Shown here: piece by piece, positions 27,424 through 35,374 of the stretch
How the letters are laid out: every line of letters starts with the position of its first letter
Position numbering within the stretch: position 1 is the first letter of the stretch
NCBI RefSeq assembly: GCF_006974145.1
Contig: NZ_CP039456.1
Coordinates: 186,001-250,000, forward strand
Source of the DNA: Changchengzhania lutea
GTDB lineage: Bacteria; Bacteroidota; Bacteroidia; Flavobacteriales; Flavobacteriaceae
Direction of reading: 5' to 3'
Length of the DNA stretch: 64,000 nt
Notes under the pieces: model-generated
What the model was told of the DNA's origin: nothing
What the model saw: only the letters and a program-made list of their open reading frames with translations
Database searches by the model: none
Position numbers and translations under genes: made by a program

Positions 27424-27813
27424 TTAGGAAGAACCCAATACTTGTTTTAAACTAGAGATTTGGTTTTCCCAAAGCATTTTGGCTTCATCAACTTCATCAT
27501 CCTCTGCAAAATCTGTAACCATTAACGAAACGTCTTTGGTAATTTCATCTACCTGAATCTTAATTTCAAAATATGAAGTATCATCGTCGTCGTCATTTAT
27601 CCACCTAAATTTAATACGCTCCCCTGTTTTTTTACTTAACAATTTTGCTTGCTCTTCACTATCATCCCATATAAAAGTAAATAATTCACCACGAGAATTT
27701 ACATTATCCGAAAACCATTCAGACAAGCCTGAAGGCGTAGAAATATATTGATACAATAATTGCGGTGATGCGTGAATTGGGAATTCTATATCAAATTTTA
27801 CTTTATCGTCCAT
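27424..27813 (-). CDS. START-like (SRPBCC) domain protein
   Basis: The 129-residue protein has the pattern VKFDIEFPIHASPQLLYQYIS, PSGLSEWFSDNVN, FIWDDSEEQAKLL, then an acidic turn (NDDDDDTSYFE) and a C-terminal helix (MLWENQISSLKQVLG). This is the AHSA1/START-like group often seen in Bacteroidetes as a single-copy gene. Ligand and role are unknown. It is the first gene of a short minus-strand unit with the aminotransferase. Confidence 0.85.
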   Translation of the reverse strand: MDDKVKFDIEFPIHASPQLLYQYISTPSGLSEWFSDNVNSRGELFTFIWDDSEEQAKLLSKKTGERIKFRWINDDDDDTSYFEIKIQVDEITKDVSLMVTDFAEDDEVDEAKMLWENQISSLKQVLGSS

Positions 27814-27898
27814 AAGTAGCTAAAAATTTATATTGCCAATATATACATTAATTGATAAGTACTACAACTATTTTTAATAATAATTTAGCTAGGTTATG

Positions 27899-27929
27899 TT
27901 TGCTGACAATAATATTGTTTTTATATTTG
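27899..27929 (+). promoter_or_regulatory. Perfect promoter of the tRNA gene (TTTG-N19-TATATTTG)
   Basis: TTTG at 27899-27902, exactly 19 bases, then TATATTTG at 27922-27929: a full match to TTTG-N19-TAnnTTTG, the primary promoter of Bacteroidetes. The transcript would start a few bases before the tRNA at 27944. Confidence 0.85.
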
Positions 27930-27943
27930 CAGCCTTAAATTAT

Positions 27944-28017
27944 GGCGAGGTAGCTCAGTTGGTTAGAGCGTCGGATTCATAACCCGGAGGTCGGGGGATC
28001 GTGCCCCCCTCTCGCTA
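27944..28017 (+). tRNA. tRNA with anticodon CAT (probably elongator tRNA-Met)
   Basis: The 74-base cloverleaf has an acceptor stem of GGCGAGG with TCTCGCT, a D arm GCTC-AGTTGGTTA-GAGC, an anticodon loop TTCATAA (anticodon CAT), and a T stem of five G-C pairs. Odd points: the T loop reads ATCGTGC, so the usual T54-A58 pair is swapped to A54-T58, and the innermost anticodon-stem pair is A-C. Lysidine-type tRNA-Ile is an alternative reading of CAT; an initiator is unlikely (the first pair is G-T and not a C-A mismatch). Its 3' half is the probable prophage attachment site. Confidence 0.93.
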
Positions 28018-28020
28018 CAA
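27993..28020. other. Inferred att site at the tRNA 3' end
   Basis: The integrase frame begins just after the tRNA, the classic layout for integration into the 3' part of a tRNA gene with the tRNA restored. I searched by eye for a second copy of the 3' end (around CTCTCGCTAC) in the rest of the window and found none, so the partner site should lie beyond 64000. The exact core cannot be set from one copy. Confidence 0.5.
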
Positions 28021-28114
28021 ATTTATGAAGCCTTTGTTTACAGTGCGTACAACACTTTTTACAATGGCTTCTTTACTTAAAATACTATCTACCGAATACG
28101 CAACCGAATACAAA

Positions 28115-29230
28115 ATGAAGCGTTATAAGAAGCCTAATATCTATCATGGTGGCAAAGACTTTGATTTGTCAAAAAGATGGTACGTATATTATTCTTTTCT
28201 TAATCCTGACACCAATCAATTCGAGCGCCAAAACCCAATTTATTTAAAAATAAATCAACGGCACAAAACAAAAAGAGACAGGCTCTATCACTTCAAAGCG
28301 CTCAGAAATGCTCTAGAAAATTTATTAAAAAGAGGTTACTCGCCGTATGATATTGATGAGAGCGAATTTCACACTGCTTCTAATGCGCTTGATGCTGCAT
28401 TAAACATTAAAAAGAAGGATGTAAAAGAAACCACTTATAAAGATTACTATAATAGGGTTTCTCAGTTCAAAAAATATTTAAAAAATAGAGGGTTTAGATA
28501 TTCCTACATTTCAGATATCGATAAAAAATGTGTCATTGGGTTCCTAAATACATTTGATGGCCCTAAAAACAGGAATAATACCAAGGCAGCTTTAAGTTCA
28601 ATTTTTTCAGTGCTTGCAGATCAGGACTATATTAAAACAAACTTTATTAAAGAAATTCAGAATAAATCGGTTAGAAAAAAATCGAAAACCCTTGTTGATG
28701 ATAAATACTTTACTGAAGCTGAAAAGCTCTTAAAAGAAAACGATTTCATGCTCTTTATGTATGTTGATCTGGTGAGTGTGATGTTCTGGAGGACCATAGA
28801 GAATGTTAGAATTGAGATTAAAGATATCGACTTTATTAAAGGCACCATGAGCGTCGACACAAAGTCAAAAGATTCTAAAACGAAAATTATTCCTAGCTTT
28901 ATAGAATTAAATTTAAAAGAATTTGTTGGCCATAGAAAAGGCAGACTTTTTGAACTCAACGCTAAAAGCGATATCGATAAACGTAACTATATGACAAATC
29001 GTTTTAGAAAATTTCGTTCGAAGCACAATCTGAATCCTAAGTTAACGCCCTATATGTTTAGGCATTATAGAATTACAAAGTTCTATTTAAAACTGAGAGA
29101 ATCCTTATCTAAAGAAGACACTATTAAAAAACTTAGTTTAATTACCGGCCATACTTCATCTGCTATTTGGGAGTACATCCATGTTAATGATATTGAACTT
29201 CCAGAAGATTATAGCGAATTATTTAATTAG
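28115..29230 (+). CDS. int: Phage tyrosine integrase next to tRNA
   Basis: The open frame extends back into the tRNA gene, with ATGs at 28025 and 28064, but members of this Bacteroidetes integrase group usually start with a segment like MKRYKKPNIYHGG, so the ATG at 28115 (371 residues) is preferred. An N-terminal arm-binding part is followed by a core-binding domain (about 110-210) and a catalytic domain: Arg in FWRTIENVRI, Lys in KSKDSKTK, the box YMFRHYR where the first His of HxLRH is replaced by Tyr, ITGHTS, and a nucleophile Tyr in IWEYIHVN. It catalyses integration at the tRNA. Its end overlaps the last lysis gene tail-to-tail by 12 bases. Confidence 0.92.
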   Translation: MKRYKKPNIYHGGKDFDLSKRWYVYYSFLNPDTNQFERQNPIYLKINQRHKTKRDRLYHFKALRNALENLLKRGYSPYDIDESEFHTASNALDAALNIKKKDVKETTYKDYYNRVSQFKKYLKNRGFRYSYISDIDKKCVIGFLNTFDGPKNRNNTKAALSSIFSVLADQDYIKTNFIKEIQNKSVRKKSKTLVDDKYFTEAEKLLKENDFMLFMYVDLVSVMFWRTIENVRIEIKDIDFIKGTMSVDTKSKDSKTKIIPSFIELNLKEFVGHRKGRLFELNAKSDIDKRNYMTNRFRKFRSKHNLNPKLTPYMFRHYRITKFYLKLRESLSKEDTIKKLSLITGHTSSAIWEYIHVNDIELPEDYSELFN

Positions 29231-29584
29231 AATAAAACCAATAATGGCCGCGCCACCGAATATGACATTTCGAGTATTGCGACGTTTAAGTCGCTTAATT
29301 TCTTTTTCTGAAAGCCTATTTTTATCTTTACTATTTAAGATTTGAGCATCCTTATTATCTACTAATTTACTATACTCAAAAATTTGTTTTTCTAAATTTA
29401 GGATTATTAATTTTTGATTTTTGATTAATTGATCTGCTGCATCTAATTCTGCTAAAACGACAGGATAGGCTTCTAAGGTTGAAACGATTTCTTTTTTACT
29501 CTCAACCGGGATGTTTATAGGTTGTGAGTATGCTATCGAGTTTGCTATCAGGATAAGCATCAACATTGCTAGGTATTTCATCAC
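29219..29584 (-). CDS. Spanin-like protein with signal peptide and C-terminal helix
   Basis: The 121-residue product has an N-terminal hydrophobic signal (MMKYLAMLMLILIANSIAYS), a coiled-coil middle (about 45-95) and a C-terminal transmembrane helix (NVIFGGAAIIGFILIK). It starts inside the preceding gene (83 bases overlap, other frame), as in Rz/Rz1 pairs of lysis cassettes. No lipobox Cys is present, so it is not a classic outer membrane o-spanin lipoprotein. A role in the last step of lysis, joining the membranes, is inferred from place and layout. Confidence 0.7.
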   Translation of the reverse strand: MMKYLAMLMLILIANSIAYSQPINIPVESKKEIVSTLEAYPVVLAELDAADQLIKNQKLIILNLEKQIFEYSKLVDNKDAQILNSKDKNRLSEKEIKRLKRRNTRNVIFGGAAIIGFILIK

Positions 29585-29849
29585 GTATTATTTTAAATTT
29601 ACTTTTAACATCTATTAGGCTATCCACTTTAATTTGCTGTTTTTGGGTCAAGTATTTTAATTTTAAAATGCTATCATTAATTTTTAGAGCTTCATCAACT
29701 AAAATTTTATTTTGCTTTTTGAGGTCCTTAATTTTTTCTTTGTAATCTAAAGCTTCATCTTTATTCTTTACAATAACAAGCATAATTAATGCACCGATGA
29801 CTATGCATATGGTATATTTCCAAAGGTTATGCATATTAAAAACCTTCAA
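29502..29849 (-). CDS. Rz-like inner membrane spanin candidate
   Basis: The 115-residue product has one N-terminal transmembrane helix (about 11-27, YTICIVIGALIMLVIV) and a long charged helix (about 30-95) able to form a coiled coil in the periplasm, the layout of an i-spanin. It follows the amidase and the small holin-like gene and overlaps both neighbours (14 bases with the holin-like frame, 83 bases with the next gene). The assignment rests on architecture and context, because spanins are poorly conserved in sequence. Confidence 0.7.
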   Translation of the reverse strand: MKVFNMHNLWKYTICIVIGALIMLVIVKNKDEALDYKEKIKDLKKQNKILVDEALKINDSILKLKYLTQKQQIKVDSLIDVKSKFKIIRDEIPSNVDAYPDSKLDSILTTYKHPG

Positions 29850-30006
29850 ATTTATCTTTCAACCATTTCCACAAACTTGGAACGTTTAATAAAATATAAG
29901 TTATTGCCGTAGCAAAAGCCCAAAATTTACCTAATACCACTGTAAGGAATAAGCCTAATAATACTACTATGGCTTCTGTTGTTTTAAAAAAATCTTCTAA
30001 TTTCAT
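29836..30006 (-). CDS. Small holin-like membrane protein
   Basis: This 56-residue frame begins 15 bases after the amidase stop. It has two hydrophobic stretches, TTEAIVVLLGLFLTVVLG and FWAFATAITYILLNV, a short acidic N-terminus and a basic C-terminus (WKWLKDKFEGF). The place between endolysin and spanin candidates and the two-helix hairpin suggest a class II-like holin, which makes the inner membrane holes that let endolysin act. Confidence 0.7.
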   Translation of the reverse strand: MKLEDFFKTTEAIVVLLGLFLTVVLGKFWAFATAITYILLNVPSLWKWLKDKFEGF

Positions 30007-30021
30007 GGTTTATGTATTTAG

Positions 30022-30576
30022 TTAATAAAATAGTTTTTGCTTCAATTGTTTATAAACGTTCTCACCAGGACACAAAGTAGGGCTCGTGTCTCTATGCCCT
30101 CTTATACCTATGATATGAAATGTTTTACACAACGCATCAGATAGCTGATTTGCTGAATTATAAGCCTCTTTAGATAATAAGTATGTTTCGTAATTACCCA
30201 CGAAAACAACCCCTATACTATTTGTATTTTGTCCGCTATCGTGCCATGTGGTTTCTTCAATATCATTTACAGCATACACGCTACCATCTTCGTAAATAGC
30301 AAAATGATACGCAAATTCTGCAAAGCCTCTTTTAATTTGATCTTTAGCGATGCTCTCAACGGTTTGATTTTTGTTACCAGCTGTGTGATGGAAAGTAATG
30401 TATAAAGGCTTCTCTAAAGTTCTTTTTTTGAAAGCCTTTGTTAAATGTTTGGGCAGTGTTCCCGTTTTAACGGTTTCGCCGCTTTCAAGAACAACGTCTT
30501 CTCCTGTGTAGTTAAATATGGTCACGCCTGTCCCCATCATAAGGGTAATTATTAATGCAATAGCTCTATTTTTCAT
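30022..30576 (-). CDS. N-acetylmuramoyl-L-alanine amidase (endolysin, Amidase_2/PGRP)
   Basis: The 184-residue enzyme has the zinc ligands of the PGRP fold: His63-His64 region in TFHHTAGN, the substrate-shaping AYHFAIYEDG, His161 in GHRDTSPTLCPG and Cys169. It cuts the amide between muramic acid and L-Ala. The N-terminal 20 residues are hydrophobic (RAIALIITLMMGTGVTIF), so it is either exported by a signal peptide or a SAR-type endolysin. Its start overlaps the stop of the GAF-like gene by 1 base. Confidence 0.93.
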   Translation of the reverse strand: MKNRAIALIITLMMGTGVTIFNYTGEDVVLESGETVKTGTLPKHLTKAFKKRTLEKPLYITFHHTAGNKNQTVESIAKDQIKRGFAEFAYHFAIYEDGSVYAVNDIEETTWHDSGQNTNSIGVVFVGNYETYLLSKEAYNSANQLSDALCKTFHIIGIRGHRDTSPTLCPGENVYKQLKQKLFY

Positions 30577-31271
30577 TAGTATGCAGTTTTTAACAACTTT
30601 TGGATGTTGGGCTTAAACCCATTATTGTTGTTTAGATTAAAAATTGTTTTTTCAGCTAAAGTGAATTCTGAATCTGTATGCTTTGCAATACTGACATAAA
30701 CCAAAAAATCATTATCCTCATCTATTGGCAATCGAGATATCGGTAACATCCTTGCGTGTTTTACACCTTCTGTCTCATAAAAATGTTTTAAGATCTGAGA
30801 TGCCATTTTAGCAGTTTCAACATCAAAAAAACCATAATACTCTGTGTCTTTTAACATTTTAACATAATGAGGGTCTAATTCTACATTCGTGTAAACACGA
30901 ACAGCATCTAATCTTTCATAACCATTTTTATAAAAATCGATAATAGCATCCGCCGATTTAAAAGAGCTTTTACCATTTCTTGCTGTTAATATTAGAATTC
31001 TATCTGCAGAAGTAGTTTTAAATATTCTTTCTACACAATCTTGTATAGAATTAACAATTACCAGTTTTATTATATCATCGTAAAAGCTTAATTTTTCATG
31101 TTGTTCAGTTTTTAAAAATTTTAATTCTTCCTGCTCGATTCTTAGTTTTTTGTTCTCAAGCTGTAAATTTTCTATTTCTAGTTTTTTCTTTTTTTGATCT
31201 CCTTTATATTTTAAAAGGCCCAATATGAATGCGGTAATAGCACCGATAAAGCCAACTACATCTAAATCCAT
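30576..31271 (-). CDS. Membrane-anchored coiled-coil protein with GAF-like domain
   Basis: The 231-residue product has one N-terminal transmembrane helix (VVGFIGAITAFILGLLKY), a charged coiled coil (about 25-65) and a C-terminal alpha/beta domain (about 75-225) with strands such as ADRILILTARNG, DFLVYVSIAK and a final helix, reminiscent of a GAF fold. I do not recognise a named family. Its place, just before the endolysin, makes a role in lysis timing or superinfection sensing possible; that is inference. A copy of the GAAACTACCGA element lies 88 bases upstream. Confidence 0.7.
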   Translation of the reverse strand: MDLDVVGFIGAITAFILGLLKYKGDQKKKKLEIENLQLENKKLRIEQEELKFLKTEQHEKLSFYDDIIKLVIVNSIQDCVERIFKTTSADRILILTARNGKSSFKSADAIIDFYKNGYERLDAVRVYTNVELDPHYVKMLKDTEYYGFFDVETAKMASQILKHFYETEGVKHARMLPISRLPIDEDNDFLVYVSIAKHTDSEFTLAEKTIFNLNNNNGFKPNIQKLLKTAY

Positions 31272-31358
31272 TAAAACCTATTTAAACCTAATTTTAACTT
31301 AATAAGTTACTAATGAATAAATAATTGTGACAAATAAATAATTCTACTGTTTCCTTTT

Positions 31359-31370
31359 TCGGTAGTTTCT
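31359..31370 (-). promoter_or_regulatory. Third copy of the GAAACTACCGA element
   Basis: On the minus strand AGAAACTACCGA lies just after the stop of the 31370 gene and 88 bases before the start at 31271. It is identical over 12 bases to the copy at 43069-43080. The second box found with the other two copies (ATACTTTTAA, 40 bases further) is not at that distance here, so only half of the element is conserved. Confidence 0.4.
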
Positions 31371-31687
31371 CACAATTTTAAAAAGGCATAAGGCTTGCGT
31401 TTTCTTAAATAATTCGCTTGGTGTTGATATTTATAGGCTTCTATCTCAAAAACAATGTTTCTATATGCTAAATTCCAATTCTTGTACTTTAAGTATTTTA
31501 TTAAGAAATCAAGAAAATACCAAACGAAAAAAAACACAAGCAACAGCTCTAATTGCTGTCTTAAATGAATTTTTTCGTGGTTTAGTCTTACTGGGTTTAT
31601 GTATTCTTTTTTCTTAAAAAATATAAATGGAAATAGCGCTATTGCCGCATATCCATTTGGAACTAAATATTTGTTTATTATCACCAT
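31370..31687 (-). CDS. Small membrane protein with HExxH motif
   Basis: The 105-residue protein has the sequence RLNHEKIHLRQQLE, a HExxH zinc-peptidase motif (about 37-41), next to a hydrophobic helix (LLLVFFFVWYFLDFLI) and a downstream Glu in IVFEIEAYKYQ about 40 residues later that could be the third ligand. A further hydrophobic stretch is near residues 13-24. It is 4 bases downstream of the tail tip gene. It may be a miniature membrane metallopeptidase; activity is not proven by the sequence. Confidence 0.7.
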   Translation of the reverse strand: MVIINKYLVPNGYAAIALFPFIFFKKKEYINPVRLNHEKIHLRQQLELLLVFFFVWYFLDFLIKYLKYKNWNLAYRNIVFEIEAYKYQHQANYLRKRKPYAFLKL

Positions 31688-31691
31688 AGTA

Positions 31692-34600
31692 TTAAACTGT
31701 CAATATAACATTCGCACACCAGTAAGTACCGTCGTATACAAGAATTGCTAGCCTGCCATCATTGATGGATATTGATGAAACGTTAGTTGTTGTTAATAAA
31801 TCTATACCATTGCCCTGAATCAGAACCCCGCCATTAATACGCTTAATATAAATTACTCTTCCAATATACCTGTTAGATGTAGGCAGGTAAATATTTGTAG
31901 TTCCTGTATTATAACAAGAGATATAATCTTCTGAACCTGATACATAATGACTAGATCCAGTTATTGTTTTTACATTAATGAAAAACCCGTAGGATTTTAA
32001 TCCAAAAAACAAACCCCCATAACTAGGCGCGGGGTCACTTGATGAATTTGAGGCCATGCCCACAACTCCACATATTGCATTGTTGCTTGAGTATGCCGTT
32101 CTGTCCAATTTACCATTTCCAAGCCCAACGACTGATCCTTTAATTTCAATTCCAGAACTGGCAGGCAACGCTTGAGTTCCTGCGAAGTTTGCAAAGACCC
32201 CCTCACTGTCTACATATGAAACTCCTGAATTTTGGAACGAATCTCCAGTATGCCTAGCTTCTATCCTCCCATTTGCACTATCTAACTCTAAAGTGTGCTC
32301 GTATGTTCTTGTGCCCCCTGAACCGGTATAGGTCGTTATAGGGCTTATCAATGTTAGTTTTCCGTTTGTACCATCTAATTGTGCCCTAGGACTTCCATTA
32401 TATTCGGCCTGTGAGGTGATTTTACCGTTTTGGATTATCCAATCAGCAATATTGGCATTTTCTGATAATAATGTATTGGTTGCAACGCTTTCAAACTGAG
32501 CTCCAAAACTTTCCCAATTAGAAGCTGACCACGCCAGCGCAACTCCATCTGTTCCATTATATATATAATATACATCGTCGGTATATTTAACCACATCCCT
32601 TCGCTTATCGTTGTTATAATAAACTTCCGAAGCGGAGAACAAACCCCTAAAAACAATGCTCGGACCTGTTTGTCCATCAGATCCATTAACACCATCTACA
32701 CCATCGGCACCATCGGCACCATTGTCTCCCTTAAATTTTGACCAAGTATAATCTGTTTTATCAGTGCTTTCGGTAGCGGTGGTTTTGTTGACCGCTATAC
32801 CAATATAAAGCGTACTGGCCGTTGGTATGTCGTATAATCCAGTACCATCTGCGCTATCGGAATATTTAACCCAAGTGTAAGTGGTTTGTCCATCTGCTCC
32901 AGCTGGGCCTGGAACTCCTTCTCCTGATAGCAAAGCCCAAGTATAATCACCTGGCGTATTGCTTTCTAAGGGACTGGTTTTGTTATAGGCAAAACCTATA
33001 AAAGTTTTTCCGGTTGGGTCATTTGTTATTCCGGTACCGTTAACATCATCTGCGTAACGTATCCATGTATAAGTTGGTTGTCCGTCCGCTCCGTCCACTC
33101 CTTGAATGCCCTGTGGCCCTTGAGCACCATCAAGACCATCCGCTCCGTCCTCGCCTTTATCTACATATAGCTCATAATACGTGGGATTTGGTGGAGCTGT
33201 TCCAACTATAGTTGAAAGTGTATGATAAACAACACCATTATAGGTGAACGTATCTCCCTCATTATAGGTTGTTCCTATATTAAAAAGACCCCTATAATTG
33301 GTTATGTTTATGGGTACTCCTGCGGATGTCTGTATAACACTTCCCTTAATGGTCAGTTTATTGGGATTGGTAACGTTCCAATCCAAACTGCTGTTGCTGT
33401 CACCTATAAAAAATTGACCTGTATCTAAATCAAAGTAATTTATGCCATCAACTGATTGCACCCTTCCCGTAGTTATAAATTTACCATTTATGGTTGTCTG
33501 TCCATAGGTAAGGCTGATACCTCTAACGCCGTTTTGAGCAGAATGGATCACGCCTATAAGAAAGTAATAATAAGTAGATCCTGTGTCTACCTTATATTGT
33601 ATTGAGGTGGACAAAAAATCCCCCGTAGTTCCACTTCTATTGCATCTGGCATATATGTAGTAATACTGATTTAAATCTGCATGTGTTTTAACGGCGCCAG
33701 TTAGTGACCATTCTTTTATCGTGTCCTCTATTTGAAAATGAACCAAGACTCCATTGCCTATATTTGTTTTATTGGGATCCGATTGATAATTTGCCTCAAT
33801 TAACAATTCACGAATCAAGAACTGTTGACTTTTGCTTCCTACGGTAAGCATATTGGTCTCGATGCTCAATGGCCGTATATTTCCTGTGTCAAAATACCCA
33901 TCAGGATCAAATACAGAATCCCGTAGCTCGTCAATATTTCTTAAATTTCTGCGTATCCTGTTATAATGAACGGTTCTATCATACCTTTCAATAGTTATGT
34001 TATCATCTAATTCACCTAGGCCTCCTAAAACTTTTGTAATATAATTTACGGTTAATTTATCGCCTACCTTAATCGAATATATATAAGGGTTCGATAAACT
34101 TTGGGTAATATTTAATATCCTCGTTTGATATTCGATTTCAAAATCATCATCCTTGACGGTCACCAAATCCCCTACATTTAATTGAATAAGATTTTCTCTT
34201 AAATATGGGGGGTGGGGCAATATGGAATAAATAACGTTAGGCTTGCTGTTTAAATTAATATATTCTGTCGCTTTGACGAGTAATTCAGCCTCTGCATTAT
34301 TTATGTAAATTTGAGGCATAATAATATCGTGCAGCACATATTCATCTCCAATATTGGGTTTAAGTGTTGCGTTTGGCAATACCAATCCGTTCTCATCTTC
34401 ATAAGATATAATCTCGAACTGTTTTAAAGAACTATTATAATTAAGGATTTCAAAATCATATCCCGCTAAATCCCCGGTATTGAATGTCACCTTTGCTTTT
34501 ACCCCCGGCATCAGCTGGTCGTTTAAATTAAAATCAATACCAGAATCAATAAATATAAATTCATCAGGACCTAACGACGTAATTGTGCCCTCTCTATGTG

Positions 34601-35345
34601 GATAGATATCATCAAATGTCACTACACCTTCAATAGCCCCAAACAAACCAGTGTTCTGTTCAATGGGATTGATCTTTAATCGTTTACTGCCATAATCATT
34701 TGTAATGTTTCGCTCTCCCCCAAAAGCATACAATCGTGTTACCAAGCTTGTGTCTGATATTTTTTGTCGTTCAATATGTCTTAATCCTTGTTTAAACTGA
34801 AATACTAGAGCGGTGTCAACACCGATTTTGTCAACAAAATTAATAGTGGTGCCATCTGTTGAAAATTCAAATTCTTTACCAAATTCACTTGCAATTTGTT
34901 GAAGCACCAACAAACAATTAGAATTAGAAAAGTTTAAGTTTTTAACATCTGTTGCGGGTACGGTACCTAATTGGTAAAAAGATTCTCCTGCAAGCCTATT
35001 AAGGTTTACCACAAGCAGGTTTGCAAATTTTTGTAGATCGCCCAACAAAAAGAACTCTCCTTGACTATCCAATAAATATACAGCATTTAGTAATCTATAG
35101 ATATCACTACCAAATTCAAGGTTGTACTGAATTTGATTGGTTTGAATCTTTTTAACAGAAGGCTGTTTAAAAATTGTATATTTCTTCCCTCTCCAATTTA
35201 TATAATCGCCTATCTTAAATTCATAATAATGCTCTAAGGTAAAATTAGATTGTACAACATCTTCCCCTTGTAATTCTTGTTTTAGCTGTGTGTTGTTATC
35301 AATTTCTAAAGATAATAACTCGTATATGCCCCTGTATATTATCAT
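31692..35345 (-). CDS. Phage tail tip/hub protein with collagen-like and repeat modules
   Basis: The 1217-residue protein starts with a tail-hub-like domain (about 1-450; MIIYRGIYELLSLEI, then strands with YINWRGKKYTIFKQP), an N-terminus seen in Tal-like proteins of siphoviruses. Residues about 750-1010 hold three collagen-like Gly-x-y runs (such as GADGLDGAQGPQGIQG) that alternate with two copies of a 50-residue module with TYTWxxYxDxxxGTG and DYTW. The C-terminal 200 residues look like a beta-rich knob. It should form the tip of the tail and help host contact. Fibre and Dit genes lie upstream. Confidence 0.88.
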   Translation of the reverse strand: MIIYRGIYELLSLEIDNNTQLKQELQGEDVVQSNFTLEHYYEFKIGDYINWRGKKYTIFKQPSVKKIQTNQIQYNLEFGSDIYRLLNAVYLLDSQGEFFLLGDLQKFANLLVVNLNRLAGESFYQLGTVPATDVKNLNFSNSNCLLVLQQIASEFGKEFEFSTDGTTINFVDKIGVDTALVFQFKQGLRHIERQKISDTSLVTRLYAFGGERNITNDYGSKRLKINPIEQNTGLFGAIEGVVTFDDIYPHREGTITSLGPDEFIFIDSGIDFNLNDQLMPGVKAKVTFNTGDLAGYDFEILNYNSSLKQFEIISYEDENGLVLPNATLKPNIGDEYVLHDIIMPQIYINNAEAELLVKATEYINLNSKPNVIYSILPHPPYLRENLIQLNVGDLVTVKDDDFEIEYQTRILNITQSLSNPYIYSIKVGDKLTVNYITKVLGGLGELDDNITIERYDRTVHYNRIRRNLRNIDELRDSVFDPDGYFDTGNIRPLSIETNMLTVGSKSQQFLIRELLIEANYQSDPNKTNIGNGVLVHFQIEDTIKEWSLTGAVKTHADLNQYYYIYARCNRSGTTGDFLSTSIQYKVDTGSTYYYFLIGVIHSAQNGVRGISLTYGQTTINGKFITTGRVQSVDGINYFDLDTGQFFIGDSNSSLDWNVTNPNKLTIKGSVIQTSAGVPINITNYRGLFNIGTTYNEGDTFTYNGVVYHTLSTIVGTAPPNPTYYELYVDKGEDGADGLDGAQGPQGIQGVDGADGQPTYTWIRYADDVNGTGITNDPTGKTFIGFAYNKTSPLESNTPGDYTWALLSGEGVPGPAGADGQTTYTWVKYSDSADGTGLYDIPTASTLYIGIAVNKTTATESTDKTDYTWSKFKGDNGADGADGVDGVNGSDGQTGPSIVFRGLFSASEVYYNNDKRRDVVKYTDDVYYIYNGTDGVALAWSASNWESFGAQFESVATNTLLSENANIADWIIQNGKITSQAEYNGSPRAQLDGTNGKLTLISPITTYTGSGGTRTYEHTLELDSANGRIEARHTGDSFQNSGVSYVDSEGVFANFAGTQALPASSGIEIKGSVVGLGNGKLDRTAYSSNNAICGVVGMASNSSSDPAPSYGGLFFGLKSYGFFINVKTITGSSHYVSGSEDYISCYNTGTTNIYLPTSNRYIGRVIYIKRINGGVLIQGNGIDLLTTTNVSSISINDGRLAILVYDGTYWCANVILTV

Positions 35346-35374
35346 ATTAATATTTCTTGAGTGCTTTAACCTTT

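Noticed and set aside
28001-28114. Integrase N-terminal extension that overlaps the tRNA
   Set aside because: The reading frame is open by chance; the extra residues are unlike the known start of this integrase group, which begins near MKRYKKPNIY.
32435-32695. Short frames inside the tail tip gene in another frame
   Set aside because: They are shadows of the 1217-residue gene, with codon use typical of a wrong frame.
32690-33150. Collagen-like stretches as possible DNA tandem repeats or CRISPR
   Set aside because: The repeat is at protein level (Gly-x-y); DNA units vary and have no spacers. No CRISPR array was found anywhere in the window.
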